Part shown: piece after piece, positions 42,003 to 50,339 of the stretch
Layout of the letters: each line of letters starts with the position of its first letter
How positions within the stretch are numbered: position 1 is the stretch's first letter
Source: Streptomyces rhizosphaerihabitans
Lineage (GTDB): Bacteria; Actinomycetota; Actinomycetes; Streptomycetales; Streptomycetaceae
Reading direction: 5' to 3'
Length of the DNA stretch: 64,000 bases
NCBI RefSeq assembly: GCF_025399795.1
Contig: NZ_JAODTZ010000029.1
Span: forward strand, 1 to 64,000
Made by a program: the position numbers and the translations under genes
The notes under the pieces: generated by a model
What the model was told of the DNA's origin: nothing
Seen by the model: the letters and a program-made list of their open reading frames with translations, nothing else
Database searches by the model: none

Positions 42003-42056
42003 GCCCGTCCTCGCAGCGGCGCTCCTCACGGCGCGCACCGGCCCCTGGGACAGGTC

Positions 42057-43256
42057 CTAGAGCGGGGTGCGCGCGATCACGACCAGATACGCGCCGTAGG
42101 CGAACGAGAGCCCGGCCAGGGCACCGACCACCAGGGTCGCGTGCCAGGGGCGGGCTCTCGCCGTTCGCACCAGCGCGCGGGCCAGTGGCAGCAGCAGCGG
42201 GAACGCCGGCAGCAGGAAGCGCGGCTTCGACTCGAAGAACCCCGAGCCGCCCAGCGCGATCAGCAGCAGGACGCCGCTGTAGACCAGCAGCGGCAGGGGT
42301 GCCCGGTCCGCGATCAGCAGCGCGTAGAGCAGCACGGCCGCGGCGACGATCACCATCGTCATGGGGAACACGAACCGGTCCCCGTGCAGCAGCAGGTGTT
42401 TGACGAAATGGAGCGACCCCGCGCCGAGGTCGAAGCGTGAGCCCCACAGCCGCTGCACCTGGAAGTAGCCGCCGAGCCAGTCCCCCTCGCGGTGCCCCAC
42501 CCACAGCACGTAGCCGGCCCAGCCGACCGGCGCGAGCACGGCGCCCGTCCACAGCCTGTGGGTAACTTTTCCGCGGCGCCGCCAGATCTCGTGCGCCGCC
42601 GCCGCGAGGACCGCCGCGGCCACCGTGAAGCCGTTCGGCCTGGCCAGCCCCGCGAGCGCGGCCAGCGAGCCCGCCCACAGCCAGCGCCCCTCGAGCACGG
42701 CGTACAGCGACCAGGCGGCGAACGCGGTCAGCACCGGCTCGGTGTACGCCATCGTCAGCACCACCGAGTGCGGCAGCAGACCCCACAGCAGCACCAGCGC
42801 GGTACCGACCGCCCGGCCGTGCAGACGGGCCCCGATCGCGTACACCCCGCACACGGCGGCCGCCGCCGCGAGCCAGGAGACCAGCAGGCCCGCCGAGCCC
42901 CCGGTCAGTGGGGTCAGCGTGGTGACGGCCCGTACGAGGGCCGGGTAGAGCGGGAAGAACGCGAGGTCGCTGTGGACGACCGTGGGGTGGAAGTGGAGGC
43001 TCCGGCCATAGCCGTGCGCGGCGATCCCCAGATACCAGGTCGAGTCCCAGGACCGCGCGAGCAGGGCGACGGGGTGCCCGCCGGTGGCCCAGGCGGTCCC
43101 GGCGAGCACGAGGAGGCCGACCAGGCGTGCGGCGGTGAACAGCCCGAGCGCCGTGACCGCGGCGTACGGCAGGCTGCGTGCGGCGCGGGACGGTCGGACG
43201 GCACGGTCGCCGGGCTCCGTGAGAGCGGGGCGAGCGAGGGTACTCGGGTGGGTCAC
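42057..43256 (-). CDS. PIG-V-like mannosyltransferase family membrane protein
   Basis: A 399-residue polytopic protein with about ten membrane helices. The first loop has RSWDSTWYLGIAAHGYG, with the aspartate region typical of GT-C glycosyltransferases of the GPI mannosyltransferase II (PIG-V) group; FFPLYPALVRAV and LVLLWGLLPHSVVLTMAYTEP follow, and LAGLARPNGF lies near residue 200. Such enzymes use polyprenyl-phospho-mannose on the outer face. The acceptor is unknown. GTG 43256 is the first plausible start; upstream codons are arginine-rich and lie in the repeat spacer. Confidence 0.8.
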   Translation of the reverse strand: MTHPSTLARPALTEPGDRAVRPSRAARSLPYAAVTALGLFTAARLVGLLVLAGTAWATGGHPVALLARSWDSTWYLGIAAHGYGRSLHFHPTVVHSDLAFFPLYPALVRAVTTLTPLTGGSAGLLVSWLAAAAAVCGVYAIGARLHGRAVGTALVLLWGLLPHSVVLTMAYTEPVLTAFAAWSLYAVLEGRWLWAGSLAALAGLARPNGFTVAAAVLAAAAHEIWRRRGKVTHRLWTGAVLAPVGWAGYVLWVGHREGDWLGGYFQVQRLWGSRFDLGAGSLHFVKHLLLHGDRFVFPMTMVIVAAAVLLYALLIADRAPLPLLVYSGVLLLIALGGSGFFESKPRFLLPAFPLLLPLARALVRTARARPWHATLVVGALAGLSFAYGAYLVVIARTPL

Positions 43257-43995
43257 ATCCCGAACTGTGCGTTCCCTACGGGGTATTTGCGAGCTTTGAT
43301 CGTCCGTGCGGGTTCCGTTCCGGGGTCCTCGGCGCGCCGCCCGCACGCGGGGTGCCACCAGTGCTAAACGGCCCCCGCACGGCGGGTTCCTCCCCCCTTC
43401 CACCCTGGCCCACGCCTCCTGGCCCGGCGTGGCCTCGCCCGGTCCGCGCCTCCGCCCCGGCCCACGTCCGCGGTGCGGCGCGGCTGCGCGGCCTGGTCCT
43501 GCCCGGCCCGTCCCTGCCCGGCCCGTCCCTGCCCGGCCCGTCCCTGCCGGGTCGCGTCTGCCCGGCCTCGCCCGGTGGGGTCCGGCCAGCGCTTCCGGCC
43601 CGGCCCAAGTCCGCGGTGCGGTCCGGCCCGGTGCACCTGGCCCTGCCGGGCGGCACCTGCCCTGCTTCGCCCGGTGCGGTCCGGCCCGCGTCTCCCGGTC
43701 CGGTCCTGCGCGGCTTGGCCCTGCCCGGCCTGGCACTTGCCCGGTGCGGGCCGCGTCTCCGGTGCGGGCCGGACGTGCGGTTCGGCCGCCGGGCCTTCGA
43801 AGGCGGCCCGGACTGCGGCCCACCGGACCCGTCCGGCGGCCCACCGGACCCGTCCCGAATCGCGACCGCGGTATCCCCGTCGGCCCTGACCTGCTCATCC
43901 TCACGCTCCTGGTGACGGGAGCCAGGACCCTTCGCTGAACCTTTGGGCGAACCGTCTTCCCCTCTCGCCCCGGTCCGCCCCGGGACAGCGGTAGG
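43257..43995. repeat. Long GC-rich spacer with 15-bp tandem repeats
   Basis: This 739-base space has no gene I can support, although several frames are open because it is more than 80 per cent GC. Three exact copies of GCCCGGCCCGTCCCT lie at 43501-43545, with a degenerate fourth to 43560; related CCCGGTSCGG and GGCCYGGC words fill the rest. It separates the mannosyltransferase-like gene from the aminotransferase gene downstream, both on the minus strand. Confidence 0.65.
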
Positions 43996-45210
43996 TCAGG
44001 ATGCGAGGCGGCGCAGACGGCCGGTGGCCTCGTGGAGCACGTCGGTCGTCTTGCAGAACGCGAAGCGGACGAAGGGCGCGCCCTGCTCGCGGTGGTCGTA
44101 GAAGACGGCGTTCGGGATGGCCACGACCCCGGCGCGTTCGGGCAGGGCGCGGCAGAAGGCGAAGCCGTCCGTCTCGCCGAGCGGGCGGATGTCGGTGGTG
44201 ATGAAGTACGTGCCCGCAGGCCGGAAGACCTTGAACCCCGCCTCCGTGAGCCCGGCCGCCAGCAGGTCCCGCTTGCGCAGCATGTCCGCGCGGAAGGTCT
44301 CGAAGTACGCGTCCGGCAGCGCGAGCGCCTCGGCGACGGCGTACTGGAACGGCCCCGACGCCACGTACGTCAGGAACTGCTTCGCCGACCGTACGGCGCT
44401 GACCAGGGCCGGCGGAGCGGTCACCCAGCCCACCTTCCAGCCGGTGAACGAGAACGTCTTGCCCGCACTGCCGATGGTGACCGTCCGCTCCCGCATTCCC
44501 GGCAGCCCGGCCAGCGGTACGTGCTCGGCGTCGTCGAAGACCAGGTGTTCGTAGACCTCGTCCGTCACCACGAGCAGATCCCGCTCGACGGCGATCCGCG
44601 CGATCTCCGTCAGCTCGGCACGGGTGAGGACGGTACCGGTCGGATTGTGCGGGGTGTTGATCAGCAGCAGCCGGGTCCGCCCGGTGACCGCGTCGCGCAG
44701 TTCGTCGAGGTCGAGCCGGAAGCGCTGGGGGGAGAGCCCGTCGTGGGTGCCCTCGTCGGGGCGCAGCGTCACGGGCACGCGTGTCCCGCCCGCCATGGCG
44801 ATGGAGGCCGCGTACGAGTCGTAGTACGGCTCCAGGGCGATCACCTCGTCGCCGGGCTCCAGGAGCGCGAGCAGGGCCGCGGCGATGGCCTCGGTGGCGC
44901 CCGCCGTCACCAGGACCTCGGTGTCGGGGTCGTACGACAGGCCGTAGTGGCGCTTCTGGTGCGCGGCGATCGCGGTGCGCAGCTCGGGGACACCCGGACC
45001 CGGCGGGTACTGGTTGCCGCGCCCGTCCCGCAGCGCGCGTACGGCCGCCTCCCGGATCTCCTCGGGACCATCCGTGTCCGGGAAGCCCTGTCCGAGGTTG
45101 ATCGAGCCGGTGCTCATCGCGAGGGCGGACATCTCGGCGAAGATCGTCGTCCCGAACTCGGCGAGCCGGCGGTTCAGAAAGGGGCGCGCGCTGGAGGTCA
45201 TGCCGGTCAT
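43996..45210 (-). CDS. PLP-dependent aminotransferase (class I/II)
   Basis: A fold-type I aminotransferase of 404 residues. Visible signatures: INLGQGFPDTDGP near residue 37, YPPGPGVPELRTAIA near 68, INTPHNPTG near 178 (substrate/PLP contact), VTDEVYEHLVFD near 208, and SAGKTFSFTGWKVGW near 241, where the first lysine is the PLP Schiff-base residue. Layout is that of the kynurenine/methionine-glutamine (YbdL, KAT) or succinyl-diaminopimelate (DapC) group; substrate not assignable from sequence. ATG 45210 or 45198 may start it. The gene ends next to a GC-rich spacer. Confidence 0.9.
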   Translation of the reverse strand: MTGMTSSARPFLNRRLAEFGTTIFAEMSALAMSTGSINLGQGFPDTDGPEEIREAAVRALRDGRGNQYPPGPGVPELRTAIAAHQKRHYGLSYDPDTEVLVTAGATEAIAAALLALLEPGDEVIALEPYYDSYAASIAMAGGTRVPVTLRPDEGTHDGLSPQRFRLDLDELRDAVTGRTRLLLINTPHNPTGTVLTRAELTEIARIAVERDLLVVTDEVYEHLVFDDAEHVPLAGLPGMRERTVTIGSAGKTFSFTGWKVGWVTAPPALVSAVRSAKQFLTYVASGPFQYAVAEALALPDAYFETFRADMLRKRDLLAAGLTEAGFKVFRPAGTYFITTDIRPLGETDGFAFCRALPERAGVVAIPNAVFYDHREQGAPFVRFAFCKTTDVLHEATGRLRRLAS

Positions 45211-45226
45211 CCTGCTCCGAAGCCCG

Positions 45227-45239
45227 GGAGTTCCTCAAC
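45227..45239. repeat. Extra copy of GGAGTTCCTCAAC
   Basis: Exact 13-bp match to the core of the direct repeat at 45276-45294, placed 53 bases before it and just upstream of the aminotransferase start. It may be a duplicated attachment core or a promoter element shared by duplicated sequence. Confidence 0.6.
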
Positions 45240-45275
45240 CGACGTCCACGGACGGACGCTCCTCGTTTTTCGATG

Positions 45276-45294
45276 CTCAGGAGTTCCTCAACTC
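45276..45294. repeat. Left 19-bp direct repeat of a 1.66 kb segment
   Basis: CTCAGGAGTTCCTCAACTC matches 46940-46958 (CTCAGAAGTTCCTCAACTC) in 18 of 19 bases, in the same orientation. The pair encloses 1.6 kb of low coding density, lower GC and gene fragments, as left by an insertion. Confidence 0.7.
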
Positions 45295-45676
45295 ACCCAC
45301 GGCAGTCGGCACCTGCGCCAATACGCGAAGCGTCACCTCTGAGCAGCGAGGGAGCCCGTTGTCCACTGTCGTCATCTGCCATCGTCGAGTACCCCCGCAC
45401 GGCCCAGGGATGGCCCGAGCGCGTGTCGCGGTGTGCACCTTGATGCGGACCGCGGGCACGTGGGCGTTGTGGCAGCCGCTCGGCTGGGGATGCGCCGTGC
45501 TGCGTCACCGCGATCCATGCCGTGCCTCAGTCGGAGACTCACATCATGACGTGAGCCCGGTAGGACGGGCTCCCTTGGCAGGGCCGGCGCCACCGCGCAC
45601 CCGCTCGCACCGGCATCCCACGCAGGGCCGCCAATGCCGAAATTGCGGGGCTGGTGCATCAGTGGGCGAGGCGAAC

Positions 45677-45714
45677 CAGTGTGACGCCGCTCATTGGCTG
45701 GCGGCGTCACACTG
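45677..45714. terminator. Strong hairpin
   Basis: CAGTGTGACGCCGC and GCGGCGTCACACTG form a perfect 14-bp stem around a 10-base loop (TCATTGGCTG). It lies within the repeat-bounded segment and may be a terminator left from a lost gene. Confidence 0.7.
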
Positions 45715-46010
45715 AATTTGCGCTCCGACCTCATATCCATCAGGTCCATCAAGGGGATTTCGCGACGACGGTCAACCCGTCCCGCACATCCCTCGGTCGA
45801 CCGCAAGGATTCGGCATTGACCGCATTCTTGCCTGCTGGGTGACCGCACCGCCGACCTGATCCCTTGCTTGCTGTTGCAAGCTTGTTCAGCCCTTACGCC
45901 GCCTTCATCGCCCGATCTCCGTAGATCTTGGCGGCTCGCTCCCCATCGCATTCCGTGCACTATTGGGAATAGGCGAGTGGGGATGCATTCATGGCGTCCG
46001 CTTCGGGTGT

Positions 46011-46107
46011 GGGGGCGAAGTCCGGCTGGGTGCCGAGGACGGCACCCACAACGAACTCCTCGCCCTCGGCTGCCGATACGCCGAGCTGTGGCGGATTTTC
46101 GTCGGTG
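46011..46107 (+). pseudogene. C-terminal remnant of an ABC transporter ATPase
   Basis: The frame reads VRLGAEDGTHNELLALGCRY followed by AELWRIF, which matches the closing segment of MsbA-type exporter ATPases (typically E-x-GTHxELLAxxGxYAxLW). No Walker or signature motif precedes it, so only the last 30 or so residues remain. Confidence 0.6.
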
Positions 46108-46129
46108 ACGCGGACGGGACCAGCGGCGC

Positions 46130-46558
46130 TTACGCGGTGCCGTGGCCGGTGCTGACGTCCATCGGCGTGCCTACGGAGCCGTTCTGGTGCCAGACCTTGA
46201 CTGTCACCCGGTTGCCCTCTGGAATGTCGACCCCGACTCCGCCCGTCACGCAGGTGCCGGCGCCGCCCGTGGCCTCCGTGTAGTCGGTCTCGGTGCTGCC
46301 GTTGTCGTTGATGAAGGTGACGGACATCTTGGCGCGTTCACCGTCGGCGTAATTGTCGCATATCTTCCAGTCGTCCCCGTTGGAAATGAAGGTGCCTGTA
46401 GCGGCCGTGTACGCGCAGGCAACTTGGGAACACCCGCCAAACGATGTGACGATAACGTCCGTTCCAGCGAGTGAGGGAGTCGCCGCCAAGATTATGGCTG
46501 CAGTGGCGGCGCCGCCGACAGTGATCGCATTTCTGAAAATTGATACACGATTTCCCAT
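46130..46558 (-). CDS. Secreted protein of unknown function
   Basis: A 142-residue exported protein. Residues 1-32 form a signal peptide (RNAITVGGAATAAIILAATPSLAG). The mature part is a small beta-rich domain with four cysteines (SFGGCSQVACAY, WKICDNYADGE, GGAGTCVTGG) likely to form two disulfides, ending VKVWHQNGSVG. Codon use is clearly less GC-rich than its neighbours. AAGGA lies before ATG 46558. It is the only intact gene within the repeat-bounded segment. No family is recognised. Confidence 0.8.
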   Translation of the reverse strand: MGNRVSIFRNAITVGGAATAAIILAATPSLAGTDVIVTSFGGCSQVACAYTAATGTFISNGDDWKICDNYADGERAKMSVTFINDNGSTETDYTEATGGAGTCVTGGVGVDIPEGNRVTVKVWHQNGSVGTPMDVSTGHGTA

Positions 46559-46939
46559 AATGCATCCTTACGTTTCAAGGGGAAGGTGGAGCAAGATCGT
46601 AAGGCATGTCTGTGGGGAATGGAAGGTGTTAAAGATGGTGGCCGATTTGTGGGTAGAACCCCAACTTTTGCCAAGCTCATCCGGATTTGGATTTCATTGG
46701 GTCTGCGCTTCAAGTTCTACGAAGGTGCCGTGTTCGGTCCACCGTCATCCCCGTCGCTTCACAGAGTGTGGCCGGCGCCATCACGCTCACCGCGGATGGC
46801 GGAAGACGGTCCGGGGACTGACGAGGGGCCGGCCGAACCATCAATGTCCGTCAACTCGCCGTGGCTCGCGATCACGCCGGGCGGAACCTTGGGGGTCGAC
46901 TGCTCTGTGCAGGTCAGGGGCCATTTTTATGTGTTGACC
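46559..46939. other. Noncoding space right of the secreted protein gene
   Basis: No gene is recognised. It contains the promoter of the secreted protein and, around 46740-46825, a short frame reading TVIPVASQSVAGAITLTADG that looks like a fragment of a larger secreted protein. Local GC is low for this genome near 46600-46720. Confidence 0.45.
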
Positions 46940-46958
46940 CTCAGAAGTTCCTCAACTC
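46940..46958. repeat. Right 19-bp direct repeat of the 1.66 kb segment
   Basis: CTCAGAAGTTCCTCAACTC, one mismatch to 45276-45294, same orientation. Together they define the ends of the presumed insertion. Confidence 0.7.
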
Positions 46959-47065
46959 TGCTTTGGGCCGCGGAGCGCGGGGGCATCCCCCTGTCACGCA
47001 GGACCGGAATCGAGAAGCACGGCCCACGGGGGGCTGCTTCGGGGGAACGGAAGGAGGGTGACGCC

Positions 47066-47353
47066 ATGATCATCGGCATCATCCTGGCGGTCATTGTGCT
47101 TGTTGTGGTCATGAGGGCCGTCGGTGGAGTCAGGAAGGGATGGCGCCGCTCCCGGAGCAGCGGTGGTGGCAGCAGCAGTTGGTGGGCCGGGGGTGCGGAC
47201 GGCGCCTCGTTCGGTGGTTCGTCCGACGGCTCGTCGGGTGGGCACCACGGGGGCCATGGGGGTCACTCCTGCGGGGGGCACTCGTCGTGCGGAGGCTCGT
47301 CCTGCGGAGGCGGGTCCTCGTGCGGCGGGGGCGGATGCGGCGGAGGCAGCTGA
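47066..47353 (+). CDS. Small membrane protein with Gly/Ser/His/Cys-rich tail
   Basis: A 95-residue protein: an N-terminal membrane helix (residues 2-19, IIGIILAVIVLVVVM), a basic RKGWRRSR stretch, then a tail of glycine and serine with HHGGHGGH and six cysteines in a CGG/SSCGG pattern, ending GGCGGGS. Such a tail could bind metal (His and Cys clusters) or be crosslinked. AAGGAGGGTG precedes ATG 47066. It lies just outside the right 19-bp repeat. Similar low-complexity proteins are common in Streptomyces genomes but lack known function. Confidence 0.7.
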   Translation: MIIGIILAVIVLVVVMRAVGGVRKGWRRSRSSGGGSSSWWAGGADGASFGGSSDGSSGGHHGGHGGHSCGGHSSCGGSSCGGGSSCGGGGCGGGS

Positions 47354-47685
47354 CACGGGGCAGCTGAGCTCCCTGCGGAAACGCATCCGGCGCACGTCAT
47401 TGTTGAACAGTTGAGCTGTGGAGCCCTCGGGGGGATGGAAACCCCACGAAGTTGGGTAAAAACGCTGTGGCGGCACCACAGTTCATGATTCCCTCTAAAC
47501 CACCAAAGCAGCCCTGGTAAATCACCAAGCAGCCCTGGGCCGACAGGCCTCGGAAGTCCGTCGGATGGTCCTATCGGACGCGTCCTTCGGATGCCCTTCC
47601 GGCCGGGCTGACCGGGCCGTTCCCCCGGTGTTGACCGGGTGCGCCGGAACCCCACCTCACCTTTGCGTGCTAGCGGAGCCGACCC
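47354..47685. other. Spacer before the DUF2617 gene
   Basis: No gene is seen. CTGTGG-CGGCA-CCACAG at 47465-47481 forms an inverted repeat, and ACCAA-GCAGCCCTGG occurs twice near 47502-47540 with a one-base difference. The promoter of the next gene must lie here. Confidence 0.45.
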
Positions 47686-48216
47686 ATGCTCACGACCCTG
47701 AAAACCTCGTACACCGACACGCGCGCGGCCGATCTCGCCTGGACCCTGGGCCGCGAACCGCTGCCGGCCCTCGCCACCCTCGACCTCGAACTCGCCGGGG
47801 CGAAACTCCAGTTGAGACTGCTCGGCGCATCACACCAGGTACTCCTGGAGGAGGAGCGGGGCAGCTGTTCGGAGACCGTCGCGTGCATCGCCGGCAGCAG
47901 CACACCCCTTCCGCTCGGCGTCGCGAAGCGGTTCGACGACTGGGAGTACGAGTTCGCGGCCCGCGTCGAGGTCCTGTCCCCCGGCTCCTTCGCGGGCCGC
48001 GCCCAGGAGTTGCTGGCGCTGGTCTCCGACCACCCCCAGGGTCTCGCCGGTGTCTTCCCCGGCAGCCCGCACGCGTTCACCGCGATGCTCGCCCAGCACC
48101 ACGAGGGCCAGGTCCATTGGCGTACGTGGCACGCGTACCCGCAGGACGGCCAGTTGGTCGCGACGCGTACGCGGGTCGGCGTACGAACGGACGCCTTCAG
48201 CGTGTCCGGCGTCTGA
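47686..48216 (+). CDS. DUF2617 family protein
   Basis: A 176-residue cytosolic protein that fits the actinobacterial DUF2617 family: it opens LTTLKTSYTDTRAADLAWTL, has LDLELAGAKLQLRLLGASHQV near residues 33-53, then FDDWEYEFAARVEVLSPGSF and PGSPHAFTAMLAQ, and closes with WRTWHAYPQDGQLVATRTRV. No catalytic motif is visible and the role is unknown. The family is a conserved neighbour of the spermidine-synthase-like gene downstream in this chromosome region. Confidence 0.85.
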   Translation: MLTTLKTSYTDTRAADLAWTLGREPLPALATLDLELAGAKLQLRLLGASHQVLLEEERGSCSETVACIAGSSTPLPLGVAKRFDDWEYEFAARVEVLSPGSFAGRAQELLALVSDHPQGLAGVFPGSPHAFTAMLAQHHEGQVHWRTWHAYPQDGQLVATRTRVGVRTDAFSVSGV

Positions 48217-48607
48217 GGACCGGGGCGCGCGAGCGGACACGTCGACGTGTCCGGTGTTCCACGTCCCGGTGTTCCACGTCCCGGTGTTCCAGGTCCTGTG
48301 TCCCGGACCTGTGTTCTACGTCCGGTGTCCCGTGTTCCCCGTGCCAGGCCGTGTTCCACGTCTTCCGGTGTCCCGTGTTCTGTGTTCGGCGTCTCCGCTC
48401 TTCGAGCCTCACGTCCCGTGTCCCGTGTCCGGCGTCCGGGGGGGGGGGCGTGGCGGACGTGTGGCGGGACGCGGTAGGTGCGGATGCGGGGTTCGCGCGC
48501 GGTGTGCCGGGAAGATGCCCAGGTCAACTCTGTGCACCATGAAGGGCAACGGTTTCCACACGTGTGGGTGACGAGACGTAGTGGCGGCGTGACGTAGCGT
48601 TCACGAC
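48217..48607. repeat. Spacer with 15-bp tandem repeats and a G11 run
   Basis: Three tandem units GTGTTCCACGTCCCG (48254-48268, 48269-48283, and a variant 48284-48298) are followed by degenerate GTGTCCCG words to 48430. A run of eleven G residues is at 48438-48448. The start of the next gene follows; no coding region is seen. Confidence 0.7.
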
Positions 48608-50272
48608 GTGATCGAACCGCACGCGCCAGCTCCCCCCGGCGCGCCGCCGCCCTGGGGCGTCCAGGGCCAGGCGCGGCTGCCCGTCCGGCCGGGCATCGGC
48701 AGGTTCCTCGTCCTGGTGGGAGTGTTCGTCTGCGCGGCATGCGGACTCGTGTACGAACTCGAACTCGTCGCCCTCGCCTCGTACTTGATCGGCGACTCGG
48801 TCACCCAGGCGTCCGTCGTGCTCTCCGTCATGGTCTTCGCCATGGGCGTCGGCTCCCTCGCCGCGAAGCGGCTGCGCCCGTGCGCCGCGGCGGGTTTCGG
48901 CGCCGTCGAGGCGGCGCTCGCCCTGGTCGGCGGATGCAGCGCGATGGCCCTGTACGCGGTGTTCGCCTGGACCGGCGCGTGGGGCGGCCTGTGGGCCGAC
49001 GGGCCCCGCTGTCTGCTGGTGGCCTTCTCGCTCACCATCGGCCTGCTCATCGGCGCCGAAGTCCCCCTCCTCATGGAGCTGATACAACGCATCCGCCGCC
49101 AGGACCCCGGCGGCGCCGTCGCGGACCTGTTCGCGGCGGACTACGTGGGCGCCCTCGTCGGAGGCCTCGCCTTCCCGTTCCTGCTGCTGCCCCTGCTCGG
49201 CCAGCTGACCGGCGCGCTGCTGACCGGAACGGTGAACGCGGTCGCCGGCGGAGCCCTCGTACTCGGCCTGTTCCGAAAGGACTTGACCCGACGCGCACGC
49301 TGGACCCTGATCGTCGCCAACGTCGTCGTCCTCGGCCTTCTCGCCTCGGCCGCGGTGCTGGTCGGCGACTTCGAGCGGGCCGCACGGCACGCGCTGTACG
49401 GGGCGGACGTACGTGTCGCCCTCCGCACCGGTGTCCAGGAGGTCGTCCTCACCGGCGGCACCCGCGGCCGTCCGCTCCACCTCTTCGTCGACGGCCGCCT
49501 GCGGTTCAGCGGCCGCGACGAGCACCGCTACCACGAGGCTCTCGTCCACCCCGCGATGAACGGTCCGCACGCCCGCGTGCTCATCCTCGGCGGCGGAGAC
49601 GGACTGGCCGCCCGCGAAGTGCTGCGCCGCTCCGGGGTGCGCCGTATCGACATCGTCGAACCCGACGCGGACGTGGTCCGGCTGGTACGCCACGACGCCG
49701 CGCTGTCCGCCCTCAACCAGCATGTGTACGACGACCCCCGGGTGCACGAGGTGACGGCGGACGCCTTCAGCCGGCTGCGCGACGCCCGGCTGCGCGGCGC
49801 CCGGTCGACGTACGACGTCGTCATCTCGGACCTGCCCGACCCGGGCATCACCGCGAGCACCAAGCTGTACTCGCAGGAGTTCTACGGCCTCGTGCGCCGT
49901 GTCCTGGCCCCCGGCGGGCGCCTCGTGGTCCACGCGGGCCCGCTTGCCGACCGGCACCGGGCCTTCTGGACGGTCGACGCGACGATCCGCGCGGCCGGGC
50001 TTTTCACCAGGCCCTACCGTGTCGGCGGCCGGGACTCCGGGTTCGCGGCCGGTCCCGGCCGCGTCGGCGGCGGCGCGGCGGGCTCCGCGGGCGACTGGGG
50101 TTTCATCCTGGCCTCCCCTACGCCCGGGCCCCTGCGGCTGGACTCCTCCTGTCCGCGGCTGCGCACCCTCACCCAGGCGGCCCTGACGGCGGACGCGCGC
50201 GCCGCCTCCCGCAGCCGCTTCCTCCGCCCCCTCCCGCCCTCCACGCTGGTGCATCCGCGGTACACCGACTGA
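48608..50272 (+). CDS. Membrane-fused spermidine-synthase-like aminopropyltransferase
   Basis: A 554-residue fusion. Residues about 30-255 hold seven membrane helices (VGVFVCAACGLVYELELVAL, then VVLSVMVFAMGVGSLAAKRL). Residues about 270-510 form the spermidine-synthase fold: HLFVDGRLRFSGRDEHRYHE, VLILGGGDGLAAREVLR (aminopropyl donor site), IVEPDADVV, and YDVVISDLPDP with the catalytic aspartate region. Cytosolic enzymes transfer aminopropyl from decarboxylated SAM to putrescine; the membrane fusion is frequent in actinobacteria, and its true acceptor is unclear. GTG 48608. Confidence 0.88.
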   Translation: MIEPHAPAPPGAPPPWGVQGQARLPVRPGIGRFLVLVGVFVCAACGLVYELELVALASYLIGDSVTQASVVLSVMVFAMGVGSLAAKRLRPCAAAGFGAVEAALALVGGCSAMALYAVFAWTGAWGGLWADGPRCLLVAFSLTIGLLIGAEVPLLMELIQRIRRQDPGGAVADLFAADYVGALVGGLAFPFLLLPLLGQLTGALLTGTVNAVAGGALVLGLFRKDLTRRARWTLIVANVVVLGLLASAAVLVGDFERAARHALYGADVRVALRTGVQEVVLTGGTRGRPLHLFVDGRLRFSGRDEHRYHEALVHPAMNGPHARVLILGGGDGLAAREVLRRSGVRRIDIVEPDADVVRLVRHDAALSALNQHVYDDPRVHEVTADAFSRLRDARLRGARSTYDVVISDLPDPGITASTKLYSQEFYGLVRRVLAPGGRLVVHAGPLADRHRAFWTVDATIRAAGLFTRPYRVGGRDSGFAAGPGRVGGGAAGSAGDWGFILASPTPGPLRLDSSCPRLRTLTQAALTADARAASRSRFLRPLPPSTLVHPRYTD

Positions 50273-50339
50273 GGCCCAGGTGCGGGAATCCCGGGATACG
50301 CGGGTGCGGTCCGGGTCCTGCTGGGTAGGCTCGGCTGAC

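Larger units (their letters stand above)
45295..46129. other. Low-coding segment inside the repeat-bounded insertion
   Basis: No intact gene is seen. It holds a strong hairpin at 45677-45714 and a fragment resembling the end of an ABC transporter ATPase at about 46011-46107. Base composition is less GC-rich than flanking genes, especially from 45715 to 45960. Confidence 0.55.

Noticed and set aside
43300..43940. Several open frames in both strands of the GC-rich spacer
   Set aside because: Composition is Pro/Arg/Ala/Gly repeats produced by tandem DNA repeats; no start site or family.
48438..48448. G11 run as a phase-variation switch
   Set aside because: It lies in a noncoding spacer about 160 bases from the next start and does not control a reading frame.
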